From Sindora glabra (lineage: Eukaryota > Streptophyta > Magnoliopsida > Fabales > Fabaceae): DNA of 64,000 nt. A model generated the notes under the pieces. That model did no database searches, had not been told where the DNA came from, and saw nothing but the letters and a program-made list of their open reading frames with translations. Location of the stretch: NCBI GenBank assembly GCA_020226215.1, contig CM035227.1, positions 106,995,732-107,059,731 on the forward strand, given 5' to 3'. This document shows, one piece after another, positions 13,895 through 25,000 of the stretch (its first letter is position 1; every line of letters starts with the position of its first letter). The translations under genes were made by a program, and so were the position numbers.

Positions 13895-14690
13895 TTTACC
13901 CTACATTTTATTGATTGATAATTTCAGCACATTAGAAATTATTTTAATAATCACCTTTTAAAGAGATCAAACTAATCAATTTTAAGAAAAATAATCCACT
14001 TTAGGAGTTTATTTATAAAAGAGTATTGAACTTGCAAACTTCTAACTTTGAGTATAAACCTAAGGTTTATATATTTATAATAAGCTAGTTAGCAAAATTT
14101 AGAATTTATTAAAAAAAATAGTTAGTTGCTTATTTACTCTCCATCTTAATCTTTTTAACTATTTTTCTATTAATTAATAATTTAAGTACATTGCAAACTT
14201 TCTTAATAATTATCTATTTGAAGGGATCAAATTAGTCAAGTTTTAAAAAAATAATTCATTTGAAGAGTTGTTTGTAAAAAGAGTTTTGAACTTGCAAACT
14301 TCTAGATTTGAGTAGGAACATAAGGTTTATTCATTTATGATAAGCCAATTAATGCAATTTAGAATTTATTAAGGGAAAAATAATGATCTACTTATTTATT
14401 AACCATCTTAATTTTCTTAATTATTTTTATTTTGATTAATAATTTGAGTAAAATAAAAATTTTCTTAATAATCACCCATGTAAAGGACTCAAACTAATCA
14501 AGTTTAAAAAAAATAACTCGTTTAAGGATTTTATTTATAAAAAAGAGTTTTGAACTTGCAAACTCTTAATTTTAAGTAGAAACCTAAGTTCATCTACCTA
14601 TAATAAGCCGATTAGCAGAATTTAGAATTTACTAAGGAAAAAATAGTTAATTGCTTATTTACTATCCATCTTAATTTTCTTAACTATTTT
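13895..14690. repeat. Tandem repeat, three copies of a ~262-bp unit
   Basis: Three head-to-tail copies share the anchor CTTGCAAACT at 14,031, 14,291 and 14,555 (spacings 260 and 264 bp). Each also carries the order TTAATAATTA/TCACC, GGATCAAA, TAAGCCAATTA and GAATTTATTAAGG. A partial fourth start follows near 14,650. The copies are visibly diverged. There is no long ORF. The array lies between the P450 pseudogene and the 3' end of the LINE and is not part of the LINE coding region. Confidence 0.85.
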
Positions 14691-14989
14691 TATTTTATTT
14701 TTGGTTTTTGTTGATTGATGAAGAAATAATACTTATTAATGAAACATCATTTTTCTATTTGTTTAACGACAAGTGTAAAAAATTTTCATGTGCAAACAAT
14801 TTCCCTAATAAAGCAGTTAAATGATGGTTGTAATGGAGAACTTTATGATAATTCATAAAGTCATTATTTACCCTTTTTTTATGACAAAATAAGGATGAAG
14901 CCCAAAAAGAGAAATAGACTAAGAAAGTATAATAATGCAAGTTAAAGTGACTTTTAAAACATTAACAAATAACAAATAATTCATCTCTT

Positions 14990-16105
14990 AAGGACAGCTA
15001 GGAAGAACATAAAGGCCTGGATAAAGATTAATAGCAAAATTGGCCAACCAATCAGTATAAGAATTTCCTTCTTTAAAAATGTACATGAAAGACACTTCCC
15101 ATTCCAAATTTAGAAATTGTTACACATTCTAAATCAAATAGTGATGTTGAGACCGCAAATTAATTCCTAACATTTAATAGTAAAAGGAGTATAACTACAA
15201 AAGGTCTAACATACTCTTGGATCCATCTCCCATTTGAATATCTTAGTAAACTACCTTAACCAGCTATCTTAATACTTGATTTAAAGGCACTATTTGAATT
15301 TAAATTAAATTAACGCTCAAAAAGAGGCTTCCAAGAGATCCTTATATATCCATATTGTCTGGTCATTTATGACTCATTAGAGGAAACATGTCTAATTTCC
15401 TTAGCATATTGCGATATGCATTTTTATAGATTAAAAGGTTAAACTTCTAGTAGCTAGTGCATTTCTTTATTTCTTGAATTCCAAATGGACCAAACCATAA
15501 TAGCCTATTTCTTGAGCCAAGACAAATCAATAATAATTTGATTTTTTCTATTGTAGATTGGCTGTAAGCCATTTCTTCAACTTCTTCAACTTTATGTTCA
15601 TAAAGCTTGCTCAACGCTTATATAAAACAAGCTTCCTCCAAAGGTGCACAACTTTCAAGTAATCTTGTAAAGTATGGAGAATAAATTCCTTAAGATGGGG
15701 ACAATTTTTGCAGTACTTAGTTCTAACACCCTATTTAGCAGTTCATACATTATTTAAAAGTCTATAAATTACAAATTTGCCATATAAAACCTTATTTTTT
15801 TGCAAAATATTTAGCTTCTAAACTTTATTCCAACATGAATGGTCAATGCCTCATATGTTATTCATTAGATGAGTATAAGCACTAGGCACACTGAACTTAC
15901 CATTATTATCACTCCAAGTCATATCATTTAGACTAGCTTCAACATGCAATGGGAAAATAAATAAAATTCTCTCTATTATATCATTAAGTAGTAAACTAGT
16001 TAGTAAAAGCCAATCCCAATCACCTAAACCAACTATAAAATCACATATTTTAGCCTCTGTTTGGTCATCTTCAACAAGTAAGAAAGCTACATGATGAAGA
16101 GACAT
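14990..16105 (-). pseudogene. LINE ORF2 C-terminus: zf-RVT and RNase H remnants
   Basis: Near 15,850-16,100 the minus strand reads GDWDWLLLTSLLLND and DNNGKFSVPSAY, matching the region between reverse transcriptase and RNase H in plant LINEs. Near 15,000-15,090 it reads KEGNSYTDWLANFAINL, the end of the RNase H domain (family form: REANxxADxLA). The intervening sequence carries stops and shifts. RNase H would remove RNA from the RNA/DNA hybrid during integration. Confidence 0.8.
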
Positions 16106-16180
16106 ACCTATGTTTAAACAATTGTCTTTACAAAAATTAATAGAATTACCATTCCTAATTTTCTATTTCATTTTACTTTT

Positions 16181-16457
16181 AGGTTTTATTTGTTTCATGG
16201 AAAAGTATTTTTCACACAATATAGTTATAAAATATTAACATAGAGGAAAATATTTTGCTTATTCAATGTTAAATGTAAAAAGTTTAGGAAAAGTAACTTT
16301 TTTTATTTCAAAAAAGAATTTACTTTTCTTCATTCCTAAGTTTCTAAGTATCATTTTTTTAGTCTTAATATAAATAGTATATCACCTTGTCATTAATATA
16401 TATACAAATGACTTTTTTTTTATAAAAAATACTTTTTAATAAAATAAACGGAGCCTT
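16181..16457. mobile_element. MITE nested inside the LINE
   Basis: A ~277-bp insertion with imperfect terminal inverted repeats. The left end reads AGG..ATTTGTTTCATGGAAAAG then TATTTTT. The right end, reverse-complemented, reads AGGCTCCGTTTATTTTATT then AAAAAGTATTTTT. The GGCTCCGTTTGTTT-like end is common among small non-autonomous plant elements. It interrupts LINE ORF2 between recognisable coding blocks. The target-site duplication is not clear, so the superfamily is unassigned. Confidence 0.6.
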
Positions 16458-17099
16458 AGTATCATCCTATAATTTAGAAATATCCTTCCAAAAATTAACT
16501 CTCCATTCCTACTAATAACAATTAAAGACTAGTCGCCCTGCTTTCCTTATTTTTCATATAACATCTCCACCCAAAGACAATTTACATTCCTGTAAACTTT
16601 ATAGTAGATTTTCATTGAATAAGTCGAATTTATATGCTTTTATCTACAAATTCCAAGGCCACCGAAGTTTTTGGTTGATAAATGATGGGTTAATTGACAT
16701 TATAAGCTTTTTTAAATTGAATATTATGCCTCCATATGAAGCCTTTTGAATTCTTTTAATCTCATTACAAATACTTTTTACCAATCTCTTGACTTGCATA
16801 TTATAAATAAGAATAGCTGAAAGGATTGAATTAGCTAAAGTTATTTTTTTTGTTACAGATAATTGTTTTATTTTTTAACCCTTAAGTTTTTACTTGATTT
16901 TAGTAACCAAAACACCATATTGTCTTCTACTATTCCCTTAGGAAATCAGGTTAATATCTAAGTACTTGCCCAAATTGAGTGGTTGGAAAAAGCTACTAGC
17001 ATGAGAAATATTATCCACCAAATTAGCCTTCATATTTTTAAAAAAGAGAATTTTGGATTTCAAGGTATTAATCTTTTGTCTTGAAGCTTAATAGAATTT

Positions 17100-18020
17100 A
17101 GAGAGATACCTTTTAAATGTATTGAATTTAAGCTATAAATGACTTAGCGAAGAGAAGTAGATCATTTACAAACATAAGATAAGAGATTTATGGCCCATTC
17201 CTTTTTGCCTTGGTTTTGAGTATCTTGCATTGACTTCTTTTGTAATTAGATGAGATAATTTATCCATGCACATGATAAAAAGATAAAGGCAAATAGTATT
17301 CTTTTATCTTATCTTGCATTGACTTCCTTTACAATTAGATAGGATAATTTAACCATGCACATGATAAAAAGATAAAAAAAAATAGTATCCCTCTATCTTA
17401 TCCTTCTTAAATGCTTCAAAGTTTCAATCTTAGCATGATTCCATAAAACATTCAAAAAAAAAGAAGAGGAAATCCATTGCATTATTACGCATTTAAGATT
17501 AAGAGGTATCCCAATTTCAAATAGAACTTTAATAATGAAATCCTATTTCAACTTGCAATATGCTTTTTCCAAATTAGTTTTAGTTATTATGTAGTTTATC
17601 TTCCCTTTCTTCAACTTCATAGAGTGAATCATTTCACTAGTACTTATAATGTTATCTTCAATACATCAACCTAGAATGAAAAGGAGAAATCATCTTTGAT
17701 AGCATTAATTTTAGTCTATTAAAAATCACCTTAATAATGCATTTGTAACTTACGTTACATAAAGACATAAGTCTAAATTGGTTGATAAATTTTAGGCGAT
17801 CTTGTTTTGGAATAAGAATGATAAAAGTTTCATTCACCTTATCAACATTTGCTTTTCCTTCAAAAACTGACTTCACAAATTCATATAAATTATTTCTAAC
17901 TAGTTCCTAATTAACTTGAAAAAATTAATGCAAAAAGTCCTTCCTAGAAACCTTTGTAGCCTTCATATCAAAAACTACTTTCCTTACCTTGCTAAAAGAG
18001 ATAGGTTTCAAAAGCCTCTA
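17100..18020 (-). pseudogene. LINE reverse transcriptase remnant
   Basis: The block at 17,658-17,876 reads ETFIILIPKQDR, INQFRLMSLCNVSYK and KMISPFHSRL, the classic N-terminal half of a plant LINE reverse transcriptase. Near 17,130-17,190 it reads LMFVNDLLLFAKSF, where active elements have F-A-D-D; here the catalytic pair is V-N-D, so a metal-binding Asp is lost. A tandem duplication of about 89 bp (17,221 onwards) lies next to it. The enzyme would copy LINE RNA into DNA at a nicked target. Confidence 0.88.
17221..17400. repeat. ~89-bp tandem duplication inside the LINE
   Basis: TATCTTGCATTGACTTC starts at 17,221 and at 17,310, followed in both copies by AATTAGAT, CATGCACATGATAAAAAG and AATAGTAT. 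It is a local duplication within reverse-transcriptase sequence and adds to its disruption. Confidence 0.85.
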
Positions 18021-18479
18021 CTTAAAAGAATTATCAACTTGTTTGAAAGTCAAATCGTTATCTAAAGATTTAGAAGTAGAATCCTTACTAGTAGATAAGT
18101 TCTTAAAGACATTCACAACCATATTGTCCAAATCTTCTTTATTATCAACCCATTTACCATTTTTATCACAAAGCATCATTACTCAGTTTCATTATCTTCC
18201 AATAATTGTTTTGGATTGATAGAACTTAATGTTATAATCACCATTATGAATCTATTTAACTCTTGACTTTTGATGCTAAAATATTTTTTTAAGTAAGAAT
18301 TTCACTCAAATCCTTATGTGAAAAATGTTCCAGCTAATCTAAATAAGGATACCATTTCTTCTCCATAGCCCTTTGGACTCGTTTAATTCTAGCTAATAAG
18401 TGCTATTTTTGCTTTTTTAATGTTCCCAAAAAAATTGATTTATTTCAATCTATAAGGGAAACAATAAGCGATAAGGATT

Positions 18480-19250
18480 CTAATCAACCTAAGCTTTCTT
18501 ATCCCAATGATCTAGCATAAAGTCTTTAGAATTAGGATAGAAAACCCATGCTACTTCAAATCTTAATGGTCTATTATTATGATCTACACTAGCACCTTTT
18601 AGATCAATCAAGAGAGGAAAGTGGTTTGAATAAACTCTCTGTAGTACTTTAACCATTGCTTTTGAAAATTTCACTCTCTTTTTCATGTTACATAAGCCTC
18701 TATCCATTCTTTCAAAGACATGGTTATATCCATTATGAAAAAGACCCTTCCTAACCTAAATCCAACTAATCATAACTCTCAATCTAGTTTGTAAATTCTT
18801 GACATCCATTATTCTGCATTAAGGCTTCTTTTTTCTTTTCATTTACATGTATTATATTATTAAAATCCCCTCATAACAAGTTATGGCATAGAAACAGTAC
18901 TTGAAATATCTAACTACTCTTGTTTACATAAAAGTTTCAATTCCAAATTAGGATTCAAGTAAACTATTGTAAAAAACCAACATCATCAATATTAGCATAT
19001 ACAAAGAAATATATATATATATATATATTGGAAATCAACATAAAGAAGAGAGAGATGTACAACATTATCTCTCCAAGTCACTATTCCTTCATCTACCTTG
19101 GTTATCATTAATTAAAAATTTTGTAAAATTAGGAGTTTTGAAAATAATCTTAACTTTAACAAAGGCCATCTTAGTTTCAATTAAGGCTAAAATATTCAAA
19201 AAATTATTATTAACTATTTTCTTCACATGTACCAAGAAATCCTAATTCTC
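18480..19250 (-). pseudogene. LINE endonuclease domain remnant (exo-endo-phosphatase fold)
   Basis: Minus-strand pieces include LALIETKMAF (near 19,190), RGDFNNII (18,851-18,874; the conserved GDFN motif of APE-type endonucleases) and MDRGLCNMKKRVKFSKAMVK with YSNHFPLLI (18,590-18,707; family form LDRxLxNxxW..SDHxPL). The conserved SDH is SNH here. A short TA-repeat (19,012-19,030) interrupts the domain. In an intact LINE it nicks target DNA to prime reverse transcription. Confidence 0.82.
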
Positions 19251-20088
19251 AACTTCTTTATAATTTCGCATAAAAATTTTCTTAATCATTAAAGAAAAAA
19301 ATGAATGTTAAAGCATCACCATATTATTATCAATATTCTTCACTATTCTTAATTTTAGATTTGGCAAATTTTTTGTACTCACATCTTTTATCATAACCTT
19401 ATTGCTAGAGGTATCCTTAACCATAAATACTACTATAATTGTATATTTGGCTTGGCTATCAATATTCAAATCAGTTTGATTTGGAGATGGTTTAACATTT
19501 TGCACTAGACCTAACTTTTTATCTCCCAGATCTCTCGTGTTATCTTCTAAGGCTAGTGTGGTATTAGTGATCTCTTGCAACATTTCCCTAAATTTAATCC
19601 TCTTTTGCTGGTTCTAGTTATTATGCATCATAGGTAAATCAATCCCTTAATTAAATGCATTTTGTTTGACACAATTGCCTTACATGCTATATTTAGCACT
19701 TGACTAGTACTATATATGTTTTCTTGAATGACTACCTATCTCTTGATTTCTTTTATAGTTTTCCTCAAACTAAGTAAGTTGGTTTATTTTACCAATTTTG
19801 GTTTTTTTTCATGTGGCATAACTTTAGTCTTGCTAATATCACCTTTTGCTCCATCATTTAACGACTCACCTACCTTCTCATCCTACTCATTAGATAAGTT
19901 ATAAACTAGATTCACTAGTGAAGCAAATATGGACCCATTTATAACATTTTCCCCTTTTTTGGATTATGTTCACTCTTTTCACCTAATGTACCTTCTCCCA
20001 TCTTTCCTTTTTAGGCTTTTTCCTCCTTCGAATTCCCATCCATTCTCCATATTGCATGACAGATTCTTATGTTTTCCCTATCTTCTCA

Positions 20089-21291
20089 TTATCCATCTGT
20101 TGTGACCATAGATATTGCAACATTAACAATCTCATTTGGACAACCAAACTTCTCCCCTCCTTGTATTAGTTCTTTTCTAGGACTACTATCAAGGTAATAC
20201 TCATAAACACCATAATTAAAACAAATTAAATGCAACCCTCCATACTCCCCTTTTATTTTGTCGTTCCTTACTTTAAATTGTGAAATGAAAGGTTTATTAA
20301 GATCAATCATCATGCAAACTCTAGCATATTTCTCCCACACTTCTCCTCAGTAGTCACATTCATTTTAATGGCCTTATCAATTCTGTTCCTAAGAGCTCCA
20401 AGGCACTTCTTATCATAGTATTTCATAGTTAATTCCGAAAATCTAACCCAAATAGTAATTGTGTCAATTAATGCTTTGGTCAAGATGAAATCTGATACCC
20501 ATTCATGAACTATAAAGTAATAGTAAAAAATCATCCCAGGCCAGCCTATGAGTATATAATTGCGATTAATCATATTAGAAATTTTGACTATATAATAATC
20601 ATAGCTTAGGTCAATAAGTTCAAAAATTTCTATACCCTTCCATAATTGAATTAACTTTCTTTCCAAGAAATAGAATCCCACCTTTCGACCAAGCAACTTA
20701 ATGATCAAGCTCTGCTGCCATGGTTTTCTAATTCATAATCCTTCTTCTTTTGACAATTTAAGGACTGGTACCACCATTGTATGGTTGATCACCTCATCAA
20801 CCACCGGAATTCCATCATTATCTTTCTTACCATTCTCATCATGTGAGTCTTCTAAAATTCCTCCTAATCATTGCTTAGGTCATTTTCCCTATTAGTCAAA
20901 TTTTTATCATCCTCCAACATCCTAGTCTCTTCTCCTAATAGCATATGCTTATACGATTAAATGCGCAGGTCATCTTCCCTATTTGTCAAATTTTCATCGT
21001 CTTCCTCCAACATCTTAGTTTCTTCTCCTAACAGCATATGCTTATACGATCGAGTTAGCACTCCAACAGGATTCGCTAAAGGTTCTAGGACATCTTCGGA
21101 GCTTGTTTGCACTCCAGCAGAATCCAATAAAGGTTCCAGGACTAATCTTCATAGCTCTCTAGTCCAGACGTAACACCCTCAAAGCCTCTCTGTCCTCTCT
21201 TCAATTTTTTATTACTCCTAGCCAGTTTGTCTGTTTCTTCCACCGAAGCCTTCCCCAATTCCTTCGTGCCATAATCAGTTGTCATCGCCAT
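20089..21291 (-). pseudogene. LINE ORF1, DUF4283 and zinc-knuckle gag-like protein, broken
   Basis: It begins at an ATG near 21,291 with a charged N-terminus (ELGKASVEETDKLARSNKK) typical of plant LINE ORF1, then stops. Further on (20,340-20,708) it reads KLLGRKVGFYFLERKLIQLW, GWPGMIFYYYFIVHEW and WVRFSELTMKYYDKK, a DUF4283 domain. At 20,089-20,340 it reads YARVCMMIDLNKPFISQFKV and GLHLICFNYGVYEYY, the degraded zinc-knuckle (CFxCGxxGH form lost). The protein would bind LINE RNA. Internal duplications of ~92 bp at 20,877-21,051 and a shorter one near 21,058-21,140 disrupt the N-terminal part. Confidence 0.85.
20877..21142. repeat. Local tandem duplications in LINE ORF1
   Basis: A block running from AGGTCATTTTCCCTATTAG to GCATATGCTTATACGAT is repeated from about 20,968 (period ~92 bp). 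A second pair, GCACTCCAACAGGATTC and GCACTCCAGCAGAATCC, starts at about 21,058 and 21,109. The two adjacent duplications are of different unit length, which suggests slippage-type expansion of this region. Confidence 0.8.
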
Positions 21292-21500
21292 GGTAATCCT
21301 AAGCCATTATATATTTGATAAGAATACGATCATATTTATTGTTACATACCCTCGGTCATCAAACATGTAAAAGCGGGGAGAAGAAAACAATAATAGGCGA
21401 TTTCCATAAGTCACATGCGTATGTGACTGATCTAAGATATTTTTGGTAATAATGAAAGTGGTTAGACCACCAAAAACATGTATGTAAAAACCAAGAATCA

Positions 21501-22019
21501 AACTCTAACGCCACTTAAATCAAAGACTCTCAACAAATTATTTTAATTAATTAACCTTCTAATAAAATGTCTTTGCACATAGTCAATTTTTTAATTCTTT
21601 TCGTTCATTCGTTTAATTTTTACTCAACAAAGAACACCTTACAAATTCCAAATACAAGAAAAGATACATTCAGTTCAGTCAGAGTCTCAATGTCAATCCA
21701 ATGCTTTACTATCTCATCTCCCTTAAACCTCCTACCACAACCCGCATACCAATCATACAGTAAGACAGGAAACGAAAATTACCTAAAAGTGCAGGAAAAA
21801 ACAGATAAAAGAAATTGTTCCACACTCGTAAACCAAAATACAGGTTCTTGTCCACGATGACGACCAGAGACATCTTCCTTGAATTCAGAATCATCCGTGA
21901 AAAGGCAGGATATTCTCACCTGAAGAGAATCCTAATTAAAATGTCACAGTCCTCGCCTCTGCAGTAGCCAACTGACTTTAAACAACATTCTCGGTCTATT
22001 TAAGATCAGCAAATGAATG
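21501..22019 (-). other. 3' flank and probable 3' UTR of the PTB gene
   Basis: About 0.5 kb between the presumed LINE 5' end and the PTB stop codon. It has no ORF of its own. The part next to 22,019 should be 3' UTR, because it immediately follows the stop on the minus strand. I could not fix the polyadenylation site. Confidence 0.5.
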
Positions 22020-25000
22020 CTATTGAATGTGATTAGAACCATATGTGGGGGGCATTATTGATGTGGGAGGTGGCATGCTATGACTCGGATACTGCATCAT
22101 TCCAGGAGCCATTTGTGGCGGCATGGTGCCAGCTGGTGGCATGTAGGGATTATTATGCATCTGGGGTGGCAAAGACTGAGGCACGAGTGGCACAGACTGA
22201 GGCACAGCTGGTGGAGCTGTCCCCCACGCAGCAGGGGGTTGAGAAATTCCAGACTGCTCAGGAGTTGGGACATATGGGGGCCCGTTGTATTGTTGACTGG
22301 GAGGGCCCACCATGGGAACTGGATGTTGCCCCAAAATCGAAGGTTGGGTACTCACAATAGGTGCATTAGGAATGGTATAGTCTCTACTTCTATCATTATT
22401 AACCTATAATCAAACAAAAATCATTGACATTAAACCTCCATTGTTTCCATGTACATCTCCGTAAATCATTGACACAATAGATTTATCCCTCTTCAGTTTT
22501 CCTTCATGCCCACATATAAAATAAATTGCATTGTATGCACAATGTATATAGATTACCTTTATACTGAGATCAGTATGACGTGAGAAGGAGATGTGAAGCT
22601 TACAGAACCCTCCATCATATATGCAGTGACCTTCCAAGGCTTCCTTGGCCAAAACAGCAGTTTGAACATCTGAAAGCCATGGCAGGTCAAGACCTCAAAC
22701 ATATTCTGACAGCAATCAGAAAGTATTACAAGGGAAGTAAAATGTTTCTACGCATCAATAAATCCCAGATCATACGTGCTCCCAAGCAGACAAGTACACT
22801 CATACATAACTGTTGTTTAGGAAAAGCATGCGCATGATGTATTGCACAACAATTAGTACACCCTTGAAAGAACAAGTTTATCTTTTGAAAGGTGATTTAC
22901 AAAATTTGGAGAAAGAGAAGGTTCTTTCAAAGATGATGGCAAAAGGCAAATGTAACACTTGCCACCTCCTCACCAAATCAAGCACAATGGTTAATTTTCA
23001 CAGCTTCAGGCAGTATGGAAATGGTAGCAGATTTGTATACTTTATTGCAAATATATCATAGTTAACAAGAAGCAGAGAGATCATCAACAAACACACCCAC
23101 TTGGCTTGCATAGACTCTTCAACTATCAGCACACGCATATCTTATCATCATAAAGACAGGTGACAGTTCAACATACAACCTAACCTGGATACTGAACCAG
23201 AGCCTGTAAGCCACCATTCTTATCAAACATTGCAATCTTTTGAACCGGCCCAAAAGCAGAGAAAACCTGTGCATGGAAAGAAGAAAAGCAGGATATTATT
23301 GACTAAATGTAGGGTGAACCACTTATGTCAACAAAAGCAAACAGTGGCTTTAAATACCATGTGTAAGACATCCAAGGTTACAGCATACTGCATATTCTCA
23401 ATTGATGCAAGCAGAACATTGCTTTCAGGCTCCAGTTTCTTCCCATCCAAACCCGTAACAAACTGTATTAATAAATAGAATTTAGCAAGGCAAACTCCTT
23501 AGAAGCATAACACTTTTAAGTGATTCTAACAAGTCTGCATGTATGCAAGCCCAAGGCAATGCTCATGGGCTTTTCTGTTGAGCACAAGAGATGGATTCAC
23601 GTTAAGAAGCAATCTCAAGGCTCTGTGGTGTGTTAACAGGACCAACAGGATGCCATATTCCATTAAACTGTACTGACTATTAGGTCTTATGTGTCAAAAT
23701 ATTACCTGTCCATTACCATCTATTGCTGATGGAGCAACTGGAAGGTAAGGATTAGTATAGTCTCTGAAGTCAGAAGGCAAAAGTTACATTATGAAAAGCA
23801 AATAATAAATTTCATGGAAACAAACAGAAGAACTCAGATAGCAGTATCTCATAGAGAATTTAATACAAGACTGATACTGAGAACAGAGATAAAAAATTGA
23901 ACCCAATTCGGGAACAAGCCATATAGATAAAAAAAATGGAAGATTCCATAAATTAGTTCCTTTTGGTCTATAATACAACACAAATAAAAAAAAATAGTAA
24001 TACCTGCTCCTGTGGCTTTGAAACTTAACACTTAAATCTGTATGTCCAGAATATGTGATCCTAAGTGTACAAGGTCCCACGTGCTCAGGAAGCAGATAAC
24101 TGATGCCAGAGAAAGGATTTGTCAATGAACTTGATAAATAAAAATGCAAACAATACATAGCCTATCCAATGGAGCCAATGGAAGTACTCAAGTTATTATT
24201 CTACTGTCAAACTAGCACTTTGTCCATATTCAAGGTTGTCCCTGCAGTCATGACATGGCTAACGCTATTTCATGTTTTCAACAATTAAAACAATTCTAAA
24301 TACTAGAAAGATGTAGTGTAAAAGTTCCATAAAATGTATGACATCAACAGTCCAAGAGGTCACAGGTGTGAGCAAATATGGACCACTTCTACAGTAATAT
24401 AGTACACAGCAGTTGAACCAAATACCATTGTGAAACAAGTAATACAATTGTCACCTAGGTATACTTCGTCCATCCAGAGCATCCTTTGCAGATGTTGCAG
24501 TCTCCGCATCTGAGAATTGCACCAACGCCTAAACAGTTGTATTAGAATAAGATTGTGTTCAAAGATAAAAAAAGCATGCAAATGAGTAAGATTGGCCCAT
24601 CACTAAACCTGAAATCCAGCCGTTTTCTCAAAAGTAGTAATCTTATGCACAAAGCCAAAGGCTGAAAAAACCTGCATCAATAAAAGATAAACATTCAGAG
24701 TGATACATAGAGGTGAATTGAACAGCAATTGACCACATTGTGATTCCTTCTATAATTGGACACAGAGACATGTAGCAAAATTCATCAATTGTTCAACTTC
24801 CTCACAAAATAATTACCATTTTGTGTGCACAAATGGAATTAAATGGAACCATCAGAAACATAGGCATGCATAAATATCACTAAGCAGGTTTAAGCAAATC
24901 ATTTTACAACCAGAAATGTTAATAGAATACCACATTTTTTCACCTCTTGTAATATGAATTAAGTAATAAATACCACAATCAATGGAACAACAAGATTCAA

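Larger units (their letters stand above)
14873..21500 (-). mobile_element. Non-LTR retrotransposon (plant L1-type LINE), near full length, degenerate
   Basis: On the minus strand the order is ORF1 (DUF4283 and zinc-knuckle gag-like domain), then endonuclease, reverse transcriptase, zf-RVT and RNase H, as in plant LINEs. The 3' end is likely at 14,873-14,880: after a TTTTTGGGCTTCATCC-type 3' UTR the element ends in a short A-run (seven T on the plus strand). The 5' boundary is uncertain. ORF1 starts near 21,291 (ATGGCGATGACAACTG), and about 200 bp of GC-richer 5' UTR-like sequence precedes it to about 21,500. I could not find a convincing target-site duplication. Many stops and frameshifts make it dead. 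It lies in the same orientation as, and just downstream of, the PTB gene. Confidence 0.85.

Noticed and set aside
13895..14690. Tandem repeats considered as a CRISPR-like array
   Set aside because: Units are 262 bp, diverged and without spacers, in a plant nuclear context.
22043..22409. Two overlapping plus-strand frames of 105 and 109 codons
   Set aside because: They are antisense shadows of the Pro/Gln-rich last PTB exon.
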